From NCBI RefSeq assembly GCF_003386165.1, contig NZ_QRDV01000001.1, positions 738,085 to 802,084 of the forward strand: a DNA stretch of 64,000 nucleotides, read 5' to 3'. The notes beneath the pieces are model-generated. The model was not told the DNA's origin and did not search any database. It saw only the letters and a list, made by a program, of their open reading frames with translations. This document shows, in pieces, positions 18,198-29,495 of this stretch (the stretch's first letter is position 1; each line of letters begins with the position of its first letter). The DNA is from Winogradskyella eximia. Its GTDB lineage: Bacteria; Bacteroidota; Bacteroidia; Flavobacteriales; Flavobacteriaceae. The position numbers and the translations under genes are program-made.

Positions 18198-18513
18198 TTA
18201 AAATTTATTTTGGTGATTTTTTTGTTATATCGATAATTTGATTTTTAATAAAATGAAATAAAAATGTTATAATTATGAATTATTTATACCTTTTAAATGT
18301 TTTTGAAATCGTTTTCGCAATAAACATGGTTTTTTGTTGAATAATTTTTATTAGCTAATTAGTAGTATATTCTAATATTATTGCAATATTTTCAATAAGA
18401 ATGCTCATTATTAGTGATATGGGAAAAGTGTTTCTACTTTTTTTTTAATCGAATTATAGCTTCTATATTAGAGATGTAATAAGGTGTAAAAACCTTTAAA
18501 ATTTTTCTGAATT
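18198..18513. other. Intergenic region between the porin promoter and gltB
   Basis: 316 very AT-rich bases between divergent genes. It must hold the gltB promoter, but I find no exact TAnnTTTG box; a ten-base T run lies near 18440 and a short AAGG...CCTT inverted repeat lies about 20 bases before the gltB start. No copy of the twin-palindrome motif is seen facing gltB. Confidence 0.4.
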
Positions 18514-21500
18514 ATGTTTAAGAAGCAAGGACTTTATTTACCAGAATTTGAACACGAAAATTGTGGTGCTGGATTCATCTGTAATCTAAAGGGAGAGAAG
18601 ACAAATCAAATTATACATGACGCCTTAGAAATACTGGTAAAACTAGAGCATCGAGGAGGTGTAAGTGCTGATGGAAAAACAGGTGATGGAGCAGGCCTTT
18701 TAATAGATATTCCACATGCTTATTTTAAGCGTGTTTGTGGGTTTAAAGTGCCAGTAAAAGGTAAGTATGCCGTAGGTATGGTTTTCTTGCCAAAAAACAG
18801 AAATCAATATAAGTTTTGCAAGGATACTTTTGAGAAAGAAATTATAGCTCAAGGACTCTCTGTAATTGGATGGAGAGAAGTGCCTGTAGATTCTACACAA
18901 TTAGGTGAAATCGCCTTAGCTTCAGAACCTAATATAGAACAACTTTTTGTTGGGAAATCTAATGAAGTTTCTGAGGCAGATTTTAAAGCAAAACTCTATG
19001 CAGCACGTAAGATAACAGAGCATACCGTTAGAAAATCTAAGATGTCGCAAAGCTCTTATTTTTATGTGTCTAGTTTATCAATGAATACACTTATATATAA
19101 AGGTATTATTATGCCAGAAGATATAGGTCCTTATTACAAAGATTTACAAGAAGACGATTTAGTAACACGTTTGGCTTTAGTGCATCAACGTTTTTCCACG
19201 AATACCATGCCTACTTGGGAGTTAGCGCAACCATTTAGATTTATGTGTCAGAATGGAGAAATAAATACCCTTCGAGGAAATATTAGTAGAATGCGTGTAC
19301 GTGAGGAAATCATGAAAAGTGACGTTTTCGGTCCGCAAATAGAAAAATTATTTCCAATTATTTTACCAGGAAAATCAGATTCAGCTTCTATGGATATGGT
19401 GGTGGAATTGTTAACACACACAGGTCGTTCATTACCAGAAGTCATGATGATGATGATTCCCGAAGCTTGGGAAAAACACAAAACCATGTCGCCAGAGCGT
19501 AAAGCATTTTACGATTACAATGCTTGTATTATGGAACCTTGGGATGGACCAGCTTCTGTACCATTTACAGATGGAAATTATATAGGTGCATTATTAGATA
19601 GAAACGGTTTAAGGCCGTCGCGATATACAGTGACTAAAAGTGGTAAATTGATTATGTCTTCAGAAATTGGTGTTGTAGATATTGCACCAGAAGATGTTGA
19701 AAGTCACGGTCGTTTAGAGCCTGGTAAAATGTTTTTAGTAGACATGAACCAAGGTCGAATTATTAATGACGAAGAAATAAAAAGTAAAATTGTTAGAGAA
19801 AGACCATATCAAGAATGGTTAGATAAGACGAGGTTACACTTAAAAGATATTCCTTACACAGGTGAAACGTGTCCGATTGAAACTCTAGATATAAAAACAA
19901 GACAACGTTTATTTAATTATACGTTTGAGGATATTCAAGAAGTCATTACACCAATGGCACAGAAAGCTAAAGAAGCTTTAGGGTCTATGGGAATTGATAC
20001 GCCTTTAGCAGTTTTATCTAATAAACCGCAATTAATTTCAAACTACTTTAAGCAATTATTTGCTCAGGTTACAAATCCGCCTTTAGACGGAATTAGAGAA
20101 GAGATTGTTACAGATATTAGTTTGTCTTTAGGAAAGGATAGAAACATTTTTAGTATTACCGAAAGGCAATGTAGAAAATTGAAAATTCAGAATCCAGTAA
20201 TTTCAAATGACGATTTAGCTAAAATTAGAAATATTCAAGTTGAAGGATTTAAAGCTGAAACCATTGAGATGTTATATCAAAAAGATAAAGGTCTTAATGG
20301 TTTAGAGGATGCTTTAGATAGCATAATAGTTCAAATTGAAAAAGCTTTAGTTAGAAAAACAAACATTATAATCTTATCAGATAGAGGTGTTAGTAAAGAA
20401 ATGGCGCCAATCCCACCATTATTAGCTTGTTCTTATGTAAGCCATCAGATGAATCGTTTACGTAAGCGTTCATATTTCGATATTATTATTGAATCTGCAG
20501 AGCCACGTGAGCCACATCATTTTGCAACATTATTTGGTTATGGAGCAAGTGCTGTAAATCCTTATATGGTAAATGAAATCATTAGAGCGCAAGTTAAAGA
20601 AGGCTTCATTACTGATATGGATGAGCAAAAGGCGGTTGATAATTTCAATAAAGCTATCGGAAAAGGAATACTGAAAGTAATGAATAAAATAGGAATCTCA
20701 ACCTTACGTTCTTACAGAGGTTCTCAGATTTTTGAAATCGTAGGGTTTAATTCTCAATTTGTTGAAAAATACTTTCCTTATACAGCTTCAAGAATCGAAG
20801 GCATAGGATTATATGAAATTGAAAAAGAAATAGAAAAGCGCTATAAATTTGCCTATCCAAATACCGAAGTTGATAAGCGTTTAGGATTAAATATAGGTGG
20901 AGATTATAGATGGAGACGTAATGGAGAAAAGCATTTGTTTAATCCAACAACAGTTGCAAAATTACAACAAGCTGTGAGATTGAGTGACCAAGCGAGTTAC
21001 GATGTGTATGCAAAAGCCATTAATGAACAGTCAGAAAATTTAATGACCATTCGTGGGTTGTTTGAATTTAATAATATTGACCCAATTCCTATTGAAGAAG
21101 TCGAACCTTGGACAGATATCGTAAAACGATTTAAAACAGGTGCGATGTCATACGGTTCAATTTCGCGTGAAGCGCACGAAAATTTAGCCATCGCTATGAA
21201 TAGAATTGGAGGAAAATCTAATTCAGGTGAAGGAGGAGAAGATAGAAGACGTTTTCAACCAGATGTCAATGGAGATAGTAGAAATTCTGCGATAAAGCAA
21301 GTTGCTTCTGGTCGTTTTGGAGTAACATCTCACTATTTAACTAACGCTAAAGAGATTCAAATAAAAATGGCTCAAGGTGCAAAACCTGGAGAGGGTGGTC
21401 AGTTACCTGGTGAAAAAGTATTACCATGGATTGCTGCAGCTCGAAATTCTACACCATTTGTAGGTTTAATTTCACCACCACCACATCACGATATTTATTC

Positions 21501-23028
21501 AATTGAAGATTTAGCACAATTAATTTACGATTTAAAAAATGCAAATCGTGAGGCTAGAATTAATGTAAAATTAGTGTCAGAAGTTGGAGTAGGTACCATT
21601 GCTGCAGGTGTAGCGAAAGCAAAAGCAGATGTGGTGCTTATTTCAGGGTACGATGGAGGAACAGGAGCATCACCGTTAACATCTTTAAAACATGCAGGCT
21701 TGCCTTGGGAATTAGGTTTAGCAGAAGCACAACAAACCTTAGTACTTAATAATTTAAGAAGTCGAATCGTAGTTGAATGTGATGGTCAATTAAAAACAGG
21801 TCGTGATGTCGCTATTGCAGCATTATTAGGTGCAGAAGAATTCGGATTTGCAACAGCACCTTTAGTCGCTTCAGGTTGTATTATGATGCGTAAATGTCAT
21901 TTAAATACCTGTCCTGTTGGTATCGCAACCCAAGATAAAGAGTTGCGTAAAAACTTTAAAGGGACACCGGAGCATGTTATTAATTTCTTCTACTATATCG
22001 CAGAGGAATTAAGAAGTATCATGGCTGAACTAGGCTTTAGGTCTATGGCAGAAATGATTGGTCAAACACATAAAATTAATGCAAATAAAGCCATCAAGCA
22101 TTATAAAGCTAAGGGCTTAGATTTATCTTCTATTTTATACCGACCAGAAGCTTATAGTAAGATGACGGTTAAGAATACTGAGAAGCAAGAACATAATTTA
22201 GATAATGTTTTAGATTTCAAAATTCTAAAAGATTCGCATCGCGCTTTATATCGAAAAGAGCAGATGTCGTTAGCTTATCCAATAAAGAATACAAATAGAA
22301 CGGTTGGTGCGATTGTAAGTAATGAAATTTCAAAAATCTATGGACATTTAGGATTACCTGAAGATACCTTAAATATAAATTTTGAAGGTTCTGCAGGACA
22401 AAGTTTTGGAGCGTTTGGAGCACATGGATTGACTTTTAAACTTGAAGGAAATACAAATGATTATTTAGGGAAAGGATTATCTGGAGCTAAGTTAATTGTT
22501 AAGAAACCAACTAAAGCAGATTTCAAGGCAGAAGACAATATCATTATTGGTAATGTTTGCTTATTTGGTGCGGTCGAAGGACAAGCGTATATCAATGGAA
22601 TAGCAGGAGAACGTTTCGCAGTTAGAAACTCGGGTGCAACAGCAGTTGTAGAAGGTGTAGGTGACCATTGTTGTGAATATATGACAGGAGGAAAAGTGGT
22701 TGTTCTTGGTAAAACAGGACGAAATTTTGCTGCAGGTATGAGTGGAGGAATAGCATATGTATATGACCCAGAGAACAAATTTGTTAATGGATTATGTAAT
22801 ACCGAAACCATAGAATTTGAAAAGATTTTGAAGAAAGATGCTAACGATTTAAAAGCGGTAATTGAGAAGCATGTAAAATATACAGATAGTCAATTAGGTA
22901 AATCTCTTTTGGAAAATTGGGAAGTTAGCTTGAAGAATTTTGTACGTGTAATGCCAACGGAATACAAACGTGCTTTAAAACGTTTAGAGACAGAAGAACA
23001 AATGGTTGAAGAATTAGAAACAGTATAG
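18514..23028 (+). CDS. gltB: Glutamate synthase large subunit
   Basis: Makes two glutamates from glutamine and 2-oxoglutarate. The 1504-residue length is typical. Domains in order: a class II glutaminase whose nucleophile is Cys17 after a 16-residue propeptide (HENCGAGF), a central domain (from about residue 430), the FMN-binding synthase barrel with [36 protein letters not shown] and the cluster segment [15 protein letters not shown], and a C-terminal beta-helix of glycine repeats ([21 protein letters not shown]). gltD follows after 4 bases. It lies divergent from the ammonium-transport operons, so uptake and assimilation genes are adjacent. Confidence 0.98.
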   Translation: MFKKQGLYLPEFEHENCGAGFICNLKGEKTNQIIHDALEILVKLEHRGGVSADGKTGDGAGLLIDIPHAYFKRVCGFKVPVKGKYAVGMVFLPKNRNQYKFCKDTFEKEIIAQGLSVIGWREVPVDSTQLGEIALASEPNIEQLFVGKSNEVSEADFKAKLYAARKITEHTVRKSKMSQSSYFYVSSLSMNTLIYKGIIMPEDIGPYYKDLQEDDLVTRLALVHQRFSTNTMPTWELAQPFRFMCQNGEINTLRGNISRMRVREEIMKSDVFGPQIEKLFPIILPGKSDSASMDMVVELLTHTGRSLPEVMMMMIPEAWEKHKTMSPERKAFYDYNACIMEPWDGPASVPFTDGNYIGALLDRNGLRPSRYTVTKSGKLIMSSEIGVVDIAPEDVESHGRLEPGKMFLVDMNQGRIINDEEIKSKIVRERPYQEWLDKTRLHLKDIPYTGETCPIETLDIKTRQRLFNYTFEDIQEVITPMAQKAKEALGSMGIDTPLAVLSNKPQLISNYFKQLFAQVTNPPLDGIREEIVTDISLSLGKDRNIFSITERQCRKLKIQNPVISNDDLAKIRNIQVEGFKAETIEMLYQKDKGLNGLEDALDSIIVQIEKALVRKTNIIILSDRGVSKEMAPIPPLLACSYVSHQMNRLRKRSYFDIIIESAEPREPHHFATLFGYGASAVNPYMVNEIIRAQVKEGFITDMDEQKAVDNFNKAIGKGILKVMNKIGISTLRSYRGSQIFEIVGFNSQFVEKYFPYTASRIEGIGLYEIEKEIEKRYKFAYPNTEVDKRLGLNIGGDYRWRRNGEKHLFNPTTVAKLQQAVRLSDQASYDVYAKAINEQSENLMTIRGLFEFNNIDPIPIEEVEPWTDIVKRFKTGAMSYGSISREAHENLAIAMNRIGGKSNSGEGGEDRRRFQPDVNGDSRNSAIKQVASGRFGVTSHYLTNAKEIQIKMAQGAKPGEGGQLPGEKVLPWIAAARNSTPFVGLISPPPHHDIYSIEDLAQLIYDLKNANREARINVKLVSEVGVGTIAAGVAKAKADVVLISGYDGGTGASPLTSLKHAGLPWELGLAEAQQTLVLNNLRSRIVVECDGQLKTGRDVAIAALLGAEEFGFATAPLVASGCIMMRKCHLNTCPVGIATQDKELRKNFKGTPEHVINFFYYIAEELRSIMAELGFRSMAEMIGQTHKINANKAIKHYKAKGLDLSSILYRPEAYSKMTVKNTEKQEHNLDNVLDFKILKDSHRALYRKEQMSLAYPIKNTNRTVGAIVSNEISKIYGHLGLPEDTLNINFEGSAGQSFGAFGAHGLTFKLEGNTNDYLGKGLSGAKLIVKKPTKADFKAEDNIIIGNVCLFGAVEGQAYINGIAGERFAVRNSGATAVVEGVGDHCCEYMTGGKVVVLGKTGRNFAAGMSGGIAYVYDPENKFVNGLCNTETIEFEKILKKDANDLKAVIEKHVKYTDSQLGKSLLENWEVSLKNFVRVMPTEYKRALKRLETEEQMVEELETV

Positions 23029-23032
23029 GACA

Positions 23033-24496
23033 ATGGGAAAAGTAACAGGTTTTAAAGAATTCGAAAGAAAAGATGAGTCATACAAGCCAGTAAAGGATCG
23101 TGTAAAGCATTATAATGAATTTACTGTGCCTTTAAAGGATAAAGACATGACCGAACAAGGGTCGCGTTGTATGGATTGCGGCATTCCATTTTGTCATAGT
23201 GGTTGTCCGCTTGGGAATCTAATTCCAGATTTTAATCATATGGTACACCAAGGCGAATGGCAAAAAGCCTCTTGGATATTACACTCAACAAATAACTTCC
23301 CAGAGTTTACAGGTCGTTTGTGTCCTGCACCTTGCGAGCAAGCATGTGTTTTGGGTATTATTGAAGATCCAGTTTCTATAGAAAATATCGAAAAAAATAT
23401 TGTTGAACGTGCCTTTAAAGAGGGGTGGATTAAACCGCAGCCACCTAAAACGAGAACAGGAAAAACAATTGCAATTGTTGGTTCTGGTCCGGCAGGTTTA
23501 GCTGCTGCGCAACAATTAAACAGAGCTGGTCATACAGTGACGGTTTTTGAACGTGATGATGCTATTGGTGGATTATTACGCTACGGAATTCCAAATTTTA
23601 AAATGGAAAAAGGCATTATAGATCGTCGTTTAGCCATTTTGGAAGCTGAAGGTATTGTGTTTAAAACCAATGTTAATGTTGGTGTAAATTATGATGTTGA
23701 AGATTTAAAAAAGTTTGATGCTGTCGTACTTTGTGGTGGTGCAACTGAAAGAAGAAGTTTGCCAACACCAGGTATCGATGCTGATGGAGTAGTACAAGCG
23801 ATGGACTTCCTAACGCAACAAACTAAAGTTGTTTTCGGTCAGAAAGTAAAAGATCAAGTTTTAGCAACTGGGAAGAATGTTATAGTAATTGGAGGTGGAG
23901 ATACAGGATCAGATTGTATAGGTACATCGAATCGTCAAGGTGCAAAATCGGTAGTTAATTTTGAAATTATGCCAAAACCACCAGGACATCGTTCACCAGC
24001 AACACCTTGGCCATATTGGCCGTTGCAATTAAAAACGTCAACATCTCATAAAGAAGGTGTGGAGCGTAATTGGTTAATCAACACTAAAGAGTTTGTAACA
24101 AATGCTAAAGGTAAATTAACAGCTTTAAAAACGGTAAATGTAGAGTGGGAAATGGTGCCAGGAGAACGTCCTAAACTGATTGAAGTTGCAGGTACAGAAA
24201 AAACATGGAAATGTGATCTAGCATTATTAGCTCTTGGTTTTACAGGTCCAGAATCTACTATTGCAGATAAACTAGGTTTAGAAAGAGATGTGCGTTCTAA
24301 TTACAAAGCAACCTACGGAAAATACCAAACCAATATTCCAAATGTATTCACAGCAGGAGATATGCGAAGAGGACAATCATTAATTGTTTGGGCAATTTCA
24401 GAAGGTAGAGAAGCTGCTCGTCAAGTTGATATCTATTTAATGGGTAAATCAGATTTAGCCACTAAAAATGAAGAAGGTGATTTGGTTGGACTGTAA
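23033..24496 (+). CDS. gltD: Glutamate synthase small subunit
   Basis: NADPH-oxidising partner that passes electrons to GltB. The 487-residue protein has N-terminal cluster cysteines (CMDCGIPFCHSGCPLGN and CPAPCEQAC), then a GxGxxG FAD-binding motif (VGSGPAGLAAAQ, near residue 148), a second nucleotide-binding motif (VIGGGDTGSDC, near 288) for NADPH, and the closing GDMRRGQSLIVWAISEGR. Spacing of 4 bases from gltB indicates an operon. A hairpin terminator follows 53 bases after the stop. Confidence 0.98.
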   Translation: MGKVTGFKEFERKDESYKPVKDRVKHYNEFTVPLKDKDMTEQGSRCMDCGIPFCHSGCPLGNLIPDFNHMVHQGEWQKASWILHSTNNFPEFTGRLCPAPCEQACVLGIIEDPVSIENIEKNIVERAFKEGWIKPQPPKTRTGKTIAIVGSGPAGLAAAQQLNRAGHTVTVFERDDAIGGLLRYGIPNFKMEKGIIDRRLAILEAEGIVFKTNVNVGVNYDVEDLKKFDAVVLCGGATERRSLPTPGIDADGVVQAMDFLTQQTKVVFGQKVKDQVLATGKNVIVIGGGDTGSDCIGTSNRQGAKSVVNFEIMPKPPGHRSPATPWPYWPLQLKTSTSHKEGVERNWLINTKEFVTNAKGKLTALKTVNVEWEMVPGERPKLIEVAGTEKTWKCDLALLALGFTGPESTIADKLGLERDVRSNYKATYGKYQTNIPNVFTAGDMRRGQSLIVWAISEGREAARQVDIYLMGKSDLATKNEEGDLVGL

Positions 24497-24549
24497 TTAA
24501 TTAAGTCGACTATTGGAATTTTACTAGTAGGAGTAGCATATTAAAGTAT

Positions 24550-24582
24550 AAAAAAAGCATCTGGAAATAGATGCTTTTTTTA
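24550..24582 (+). terminator. Terminator after gltBD (and his operon)
   Basis: AAAAAAGCATCT, loop GGAAAT, AGATGCTTTTTT. The A and T flanks make it bidirectional, so it may also end the minus-strand his transcript, which stops 59 bases away. Confidence 0.93.
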
Positions 24583-24641
24583 TGTTTAGTCATGTATTTA
24601 TTGTCAAATAAGTGTAGAATAAAAAAGTGTATTACAACTAC

Positions 24642-25229
24642 TTACCGTTGTCTGCTTTCCAACACATCCTCAATATCTTCAAGCGTAAAACCTTTAGCTT
24701 TCAGCAAAATTAAATAGTGATACATTAAATCTGCTGCTTCATTTTTAAATAAATCCGCATCATTATCTTTGGCTTCAATAACCAGTTCAACAGCTTCTTC
24801 ACCTACTTTTTGAGCAACTTTATTTATTCCGCTTTTGTATAATTTGTTGGTGTATGAATTCTCATCGTTAGTATCAATTCGGTCACTGATAGTTTGCTGC
24901 AAATCATACAAAAACCCTTTAGCCGTTTCTTCTTTAAAACAAGAGGTGCTTCCTGTATGGCAAGTTGGTCCTTTCGGTTCTGCTTTAATTAAAATGGTAT
25001 CGTTGTCACAGTCAATTTGAATGTCTTTAACTATTAAGAAATTACCAGATGCTTCCCCTTTGGTCCAAAGTCTGTTTTTGCTTCTGCTAAAAAAAGTGAC
25101 TTTGTTTTCGGCTTTAGTTTTATTGAAGGCTTCCAAATTCATGTAACCTAACATTAATACTTGTAAGGTGTTGTTATTTTGAATAATGACAGGAACAAGT
25201 CCGTTGTCTTTTGAAAAATCTATGTCCAT
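24642..25229 (-). CDS. hisIE: Bifunctional phosphoribosyl-AMP cyclohydrolase / phosphoribosyl-ATP pyrophosphatase
   Basis: Fusion of HisI and HisE, steps 3 and 2 of histidine synthesis; 195 residues. The HisI half holds [17 protein letters not shown], the metal-ligand segment [13 protein letters not shown] and the cysteines in [12 protein letters not shown]. The HisE half (from about residue 108) holds the NTP-pyrophosphohydrolase motif [14 protein letters not shown] and EAADLMYH. Last gene of the his operon; it overlaps hisF by 10 bases. Confidence 0.97.
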   Translation of the reverse strand: MDIDFSKDNGLVPVIIQNNNTLQVLMLGYMNLEAFNKTKAENKVTFFSRSKNRLWTKGEASGNFLIVKDIQIDCDNDTILIKAEPKGPTCHTGSTSCFKEETAKGFLYDLQQTISDRIDTNDENSYTNKLYKSGINKVAQKVGEEAVELVIEAKDNDADLFKNEAADLMYHYLILLKAKGFTLEDIEDVLESRQR

Positions 25230-25978
25230 CGTATAGCTATGTTTTCGTTTTTTAAATACTGTTTTAATTCTGGAATTGGAATTTCCCCATAATGAAAAAT
25301 GCTTGCTGCCAATCCTGCACTTGCTTGCGTGTTTTCAAACAAGGTTTTAAAATGTTTTTTAGTTCCTGCTCCTCCTGAAGCAATTACCGGAATATTAACA
25401 GAGGCGCTCACTTTTTCAGTGATATCAAGAGCAAAACCTGCTTTTGTACCATCGTTATTCATAGAAGTAAGTAGTATTTCACCAGCTCCTATAGCTTCAA
25501 CTTGTTGTACCCAATCTAATGTTTTTAATGGTGTTGCTGTGCGTCCTCCATGAACAAATACGAACCATTCTCCATCTACAAATTTGGTATCAATAGCAAC
25601 TACAACGCATTGACTTCCAAATTCATTTGCGATTTGAGTAATTAACTCAGGATTCTTAACGGCTGAAGAATTCACACTCACTTTATCTGCGCCAGCTTTT
25701 ATAATTGCAGAAACATCTTCAATAGAATTGATGCCACCTCCAACGGTAAACGGAATATTAATTTCTTCAGCAATATGAGTCACCAATTCTACTAATGTTT
25801 TTCGCTTTTCAATTGTAGCTGTAATATCTAAAAACACCAATTCATCAGCACCTTGAGCCACGTAGCTTTTCGCCAATTCAATTGGGTCGCCAGCATCGAT
25901 AATATCCACAAAGTTGATACCTTTTACGGTTCTTCCATCTTGAATATCAAGACAAGGTATAATTCGTTTTTTTAGCAT
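25220..25978 (-). CDS. hisF: Imidazole glycerol phosphate synthase subunit HisF
   Basis: Cyclase half of the HisH-HisF glutamine amidotransferase. A TIM barrel of 252 residues beginning [16 protein letters not shown]; the catalytic aspartates are in the CLDI segment (first strand) and in VVVAIDTK (fifth strand). The GGGINSIED and [10 protein letters not shown] phosphate-binding loops are present. The open frame reaches back to 26191, but the extra 71 residues are basic, unlike the family and antisense-free coding shadow of hisA, so the start is the ATG at 25978. This overlaps the end of hisA by 7 bases. Confidence 0.97.
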   Translation of the reverse strand: MLKKRIIPCLDIQDGRTVKGINFVDIIDAGDPIELAKSYVAQGADELVFLDITATIEKRKTLVELVTHIAEEINIPFTVGGGINSIEDVSAIIKAGADKVSVNSSAVKNPELITQIANEFGSQCVVVAIDTKFVDGEWFVFVHGGRTATPLKTLDWVQQVEAIGAGEILLTSMNNDGTKAGFALDITEKVSASVNIPVIASGGAGTKKHFKTLFENTQASAGLAASIFHYGEIPIPELKQYLKNENIAIRWT

Positions 25979-26685
25979 AATTTTTGTAATTCTTTTAGTG
26001 ATATGTTGCCTTCGTAAATGGCTTTTCCTAGAATTACTCCTTCGCAACCTATGGCATTTACCAATTCTAAATCTTGCATAGAAGACACACCTCCGCTTGC
26101 AATTAGTTTTACATTCGATTTTGAAATAATTTCGGTGTATAATTCGTTTGAAGTGCCTTGTAACATGCCATCTTTTGCAATATCTGTACAAATAACATAT
26201 TGAATGCCTTTTGATTCATAATCGTTTATAAAATCAACAACATCTAATTCTGAAGCTTCCAACCAACCATTGGTAGCGATTTTTCGGTCTTTGCAATCGG
26301 CTCCTAAAATTATTTTTCCAGAGCCATATTTTTCTAGCCATGCTAAAAATACATCTGGATTGTTGGCTGCAATGCTTCCTCCTGTAATTTGATGCGCTCC
26401 GCATTCAAATGCAATTCTTAAATCGTCATCAGATTTTAAGCCGCCTCCAAAATCAACCTTTAAATTGGTTTTTGTGGCAATATTTTCTAATATGTTATGA
26501 TTGACAATATGTTTAGATTTGGCTCCATCTAAATCTACTAAATGTAAATATTGAATGCCATTAGCTTCAAATTCTTTGGCCACTTCCAAAGGGTTTTCGT
26601 TATATACTTTTTTCGTGTTATAATCTCCCTTTGTGAGTCTAACACATTTGCCATCGATGATGTCTATTGCTGGTATGATTCTCAT
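25972..26685 (-). CDS. hisA: ProFAR isomerase
   Basis: Isomerises the N'-(5'-phosphoribosyl)formimino intermediate before the HisF/HisH step. A 237-residue TIM barrel paralogous to His[18 protein letters not shown] at the N-terminus carries the first catalytic aspartate, [10 protein letters not shown] the second, and GGGLKSDDD and ASGGVSSM bind the phosphates. It lies between hisH (79-base gap with a repeat element) and hisF (overlap). Confidence 0.97.
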   Translation of the reverse strand: MRIIPAIDIIDGKCVRLTKGDYNTKKVYNENPLEVAKEFEANGIQYLHLVDLDGAKSKHIVNHNILENIATKTNLKVDFGGGLKSDDDLRIAFECGAHQITGGSIAANNPDVFLAWLEKYGSGKIILGADCKDRKIATNGWLEASELDVVDFINDYESKGIQYVICTDIAKDGMLQGTSNELYTEIISKSNVKLIASGGVSSMQDLELVNAIGCEGVILGKAIYEGNISLKELQKLC

Positions 26686-26718
26686 TATTTAATAGTATAT
26701 AGTTTTTTTATTTGAGAT

Positions 26719-26750
26719 GTTTCGACTGCGCTCAACATGACATTCGGTTT
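26719..26750. repeat. Intergenic element with TTTCGACTGCGCTCAACATGACA core (family B half-copy)
   Basis: GC-richer stretch in the hisH-hisA gap with the word TCGACTGCGCTC. The same word forms a perfect inverted repeat between argF' and argD (36100-36153). Here only one arm is present, so this may be a decayed or half copy. Confidence 0.5.
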
Positions 26751-26764
26751 ACAATTGTCCTTAA

Positions 26765-27343
26765 TCATAATTCTAAAAAGTTTTTAAGTAATTGTGTGCC
26801 AACATCAGCCGATTTTTCTGGGTGAAATTGTGTAGCGTAAAAATTATTGTGCTGTATTGCTGTTGCAAATGGTTCTATATAATTGCAAGTTGCAATAGTT
26901 TGTTCATTTTTTTCAGCATAATAACTGTGTACATAATACATGTCGCTTTCGGGTTTTATATGTTGAAAAAGTTCGCCTTTTACTTCAGCAAAACTATTCC
27001 AACCGATATGAGGTACTTTCTCTTTTGGTGGAAATTTTTTCACTTGTGTATTAAAAATTCCTAAACATTTGGTGTCACCTTCTTCACTATAATCACACAT
27101 TAATTGTAAGCCTAAGCAAATACCAAGCATAGGTTTTTCGATGGATTTAATGACGTCGTCAAGTCCTTTGTCTTTTAAATATTTCATAGCTGAACTCGCT
27201 TCTCCTACACCTGGAAAAATAACTTTATCAGCATTTAATATCTCGGTTTTATCATCTGTAATCATACTCTCATAACCTAAACGATTGAGAGCATTTTGGA
27301 CAGAACGAATATTACCTGCATTGTATTTAATAATTGCAATCAT
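26765..27343 (-). CDS. hisH: Imidazole glycerol phosphate synthase subunit HisH
   Basis: Glutaminase subunit that delivers ammonia to HisF. Class I amidotransferase of 192 residues: [10 protein letters not shown] oxyanion region, nucleophile cysteine in GICLGLQLM, and the His/Glu pair in TQFHPEKS. Overlaps hisB by 4 bases (ATGA arrangement), showing translational coupling. Confidence 0.97.
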   Translation of the reverse strand: MIAIIKYNAGNIRSVQNALNRLGYESMITDDKTEILNADKVIFPGVGEASSAMKYLKDKGLDDVIKSIEKPMLGICLGLQLMCDYSEEGDTKCLGIFNTQVKKFPPKEKVPHIGWNSFAEVKGELFQHIKPESDMYYVHSYYAEKNEQTIATCNYIEPFATAIQHNNFYATQFHPEKSADVGTQLLKNFLEL

Positions 27344-28431
27344 AAACTTCCTTTTGTGCTTGGTATTGAAAAATTATTGGTCTTTGAAACTGCCATTTTT
27401 ATAGCTTTAGCAAAGGCTTTAAAAATGGATTCAATCTTATGGTGTTCATTGTCGCCTTCAGCCTTAATATTTAAATTGCATTTAGAGGCATCGCTAAAAG
27501 ATTTAAAAAAGTGCATAAACATTTCTGTTGGCATTTCTCCAATCATTTCACGTTTAAATTCTGGTTCCCAAACCAACCAAGGTCTGCCTCCAAAATCGAT
27601 GGCAACCTGTGCTAGGCAATCGTCCATTGGTAATAAAAAACCATAGCGTTCAATACCGCGTTTGCTTCCTAAAGCTTCAATAAAAGCTTCACCAAAGGTT
27701 ATGGCAACATCTTCTATGGTGTGGTGTTCGTCTATTTCTAAATCTCCATCCACTTTTACAAATAAATCGATATTTCCATGTTTTGAAATTTGTTCTAACA
27801 TGTGGTCAAAGAATCCTAATCCTGTAGAAATATTACTTTTTCCAGAACCATCTAAATTAATGTCAACCTGAATATCAGTTTCATTGGTTTTTCTAACAAC
27901 GGTTGCTGTTCTTGGAATTGCTTTGAGATAGTTATAGATGTCTTCCCATGAGGTGGTATTCAAAATGGCATAATCGCTACCTTCCGAATTCATGTAAATG
28001 CCTTTACTTCCTAGGTTTTTAGCCAATTCAATATCTGTAGCTCTGTCGCCAATGACAAAAGAATTTTTTAAATCGTAATTGCCGTGAATGTATTTGTTAA
28101 GTAAGCCTGTTCTTGGTTTTCGAGTTGGTGCATTGTCTTCAGGAAAACTTTTATCAATTAGTATTTTTGAGAATTCTACACCTTCATTTTTAAAGGCTTG
28201 AATGATTTTGTTTTGTGCTGGCCAAAAGGTGTCTTCAGGAAATGAATCCGTTCCTAAACCATCTTGGTTGGTTACCATAACGAGCTCGTAATCGAACTCT
28301 TTTGCGATTCTTGATAGCCATTGAAAAACACCAGGATAAAATTCTAATTTTTCTAAACTATCGAGTTGAAAATCGATTGGTGGTTCTATGACTAATGTGC
28401 CGTCTCTGTCTATGAATAAAACTTTTTTCAT
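27340..28431 (-). CDS. hisB: Bifunctional histidinol-phosphatase / imidazoleglycerol-phosphate dehydratase
   Basis: Two steps of histidine synthesis in one chain of 363 residues. The N-terminal HAD phosphatase (about 1-165) has the DRDGT motif in FIDRDGTLV and [11 protein letters not shown]. The C-terminal dehydratase has metal-binding segments [30 protein letters not shown] and [12 protein letters not shown] bifunctional HisB is seen in enterics and many Bacteroidota. It overlaps hisC by one base and hisH by four. Confidence 0.97.
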   Translation of the reverse strand: MKKVLFIDRDGTLVIEPPIDFQLDSLEKLEFYPGVFQWLSRIAKEFDYELVMVTNQDGLGTDSFPEDTFWPAQNKIIQAFKNEGVEFSKILIDKSFPEDNAPTRKPRTGLLNKYIHGNYDLKNSFVIGDRATDIELAKNLGSKGIYMNSEGSDYAILNTTSWEDIYNYLKAIPRTATVVRKTNETDIQVDINLDGSGKSNISTGLGFFDHMLEQISKHGNIDLFVKVDGDLEIDEHHTIEDVAITFGEAFIEALGSKRGIERYGFLLPMDDCLAQVAIDFGGRPWLVWEPEFKREMIGEMPTEMFMHFFKSFSDASKCNLNIKAEGDNEHHKIESIFKAFAKAIKMAVSKTNNFSIPSTKGSL

Positions 28432-29495
28432 TATTTGGTTGTATTGAGACTTGACAGGTTTTTAAAACCTATCAGGTCTGTTAGTGCTTTTATTAATTTC
28501 TTATTCTCTTCAGGTCTTCCTACCGTTATTCGAATAGAATTTTTAACTAGGCTGTTTCTATTTCTAGTAATTACTTTTTGATCCACTAAGTTTTGGTATA
28601 ATTGATTAGCGTCTTCAACTTCAACCAATAAAAAATTTGCATCAGATGGATATATTTTTTTTATAATGTCTAAGGTTTTCAATTCTTGAATCAATAGCGC
28701 TTTCTCATCAAGAATGATTTGCTTATTGGCTTCAAAATCTTTTCGATTTTCTAAGGCTTCAATAGCAGCAGTTTCATTTAACTTACTAATATTGTATGGC
28801 ATCTTAACATTATTGAGTAATTGAATAATCTCGTCGTTAGCATATGCAATTCCTATTCTTGCAGCTGCTAAAGCCCAAGCTTTACTAAATGTTTGGATAA
28901 CGATAAGGTTAGGATAGGCTTCAAAAGAATTTTGCCAAGATTGCTGATCACTAAAATCTGCATAAGCTTCATCAATAATTACAATACCCTTGAAATTTTT
29001 TAAGATGAATTCAATGTCTGATTTATTAAAACAATTCCCTGTAGGATTGTTTGGTGAGCAGATGAATATGAGTTTTAGATTTTCATCTTCGAAATATGAT
29101 GTTAAATCATTTCTGTTAATCTGAAATTCATCATTTAGCGGAAGTGTTATTAATTCAATATCATTGATGTCTGCAGCGACTTGATACATGCCAAATGTTG
29201 GTGTAAACGTGAGTGCTTTATCTTTTCCTGGATTGCAAAAAATGCGATAAATAAGGTCTATAATTTCGTCACTACCATTTCCAGCAAATGTATTGTTGTT
29301 TGCTATGCCATTATATGCTGTTAGCTTTTGTTTTAGGTTTTTTTGATCCGAATTAGGGTAGCGATTCAAAGTGCCAAACGGATTTTCGTTGGCATCTAAA
29401 AATACACCTTCATCACCTTTAAATTCATCGCGAGCGCTAGAGTATGGCTTAAGCGCCAATATATTTGGTCTAACTAAGGTCTTTAAATCAAACAT
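28431..29495 (-). CDS. hisC: Histidinol-phosphate aminotransferase
   Basis: PLP transaminase converting imidazole acetol phosphate to histidinol phosphate. 354 residues of fold type I: DANENPFG near residue 35, [25 protein letters not shown], and the PLP lysine in [14 protein letters not shown]. The normal C-terminal region ends around [17 protein letters not shown]; the last residues ([15 protein letters not shown]) are encoded by a family A palindromic element at 28447-28479. Overlaps hisD by 8 bases and hisB by one. Confidence 0.96.
   Translation of the reverse strand: MFDLKTLVRPNILALKPYSSARDEFKGDEGVFLDANENPFGTLNRYPNSDQKNLKQKLTAYNGIANNNTFAGNGSDEIIDLIYRIFCNPGKDKALTFTPTFGMYQVAADINDIELITLPLNDEFQINRNDLTSYFEDENLKLIFICSPNNPTGNCFNKSDIEFILKNFKGIVIIDEAYADFSDQQSWQNSFEAYPNLIVIQTFSKAWALAAARIGIAYANDEIIQLLNNVKMPYNISKLNETAAIEALENRKDFEANKQIILDEKALLIQELKTLDIIKKIYPSDANFLLVEVEDANQLYQNLVDQKVITRNRNSLVKNSIRITVGRPEENKKLIKALTDLIGFKNLSSLNTTK
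28447..28479. repeat. Palindromic element (family A) inside the 3' end of hisC
   Basis: AGACTTGACAGGTTTT and AAAACCTATCAGGTCT form a near-perfect inverted repeat (few mismatches). It matches the intergenic elements at 33205, 35115, 38108, 39150 and 44381, but here it is translated as part of HisC. Confidence 0.8.

Noticed and set aside
15371..18200. Sigma-54 promoters (TGGCAC-N5-TTGC) for the nitrogen genes
   Set aside because: No such element was found near glnK, amtB or the porin gene; -7 boxes of the Bacteroidota type fit better.
25979..26191. N-terminal extension of hisF by 71 codons
   Set aside because: The sequence is highly basic, overlaps hisA in another frame and is not found in HisF proteins; [16 protein letters not shown] is the usual start.
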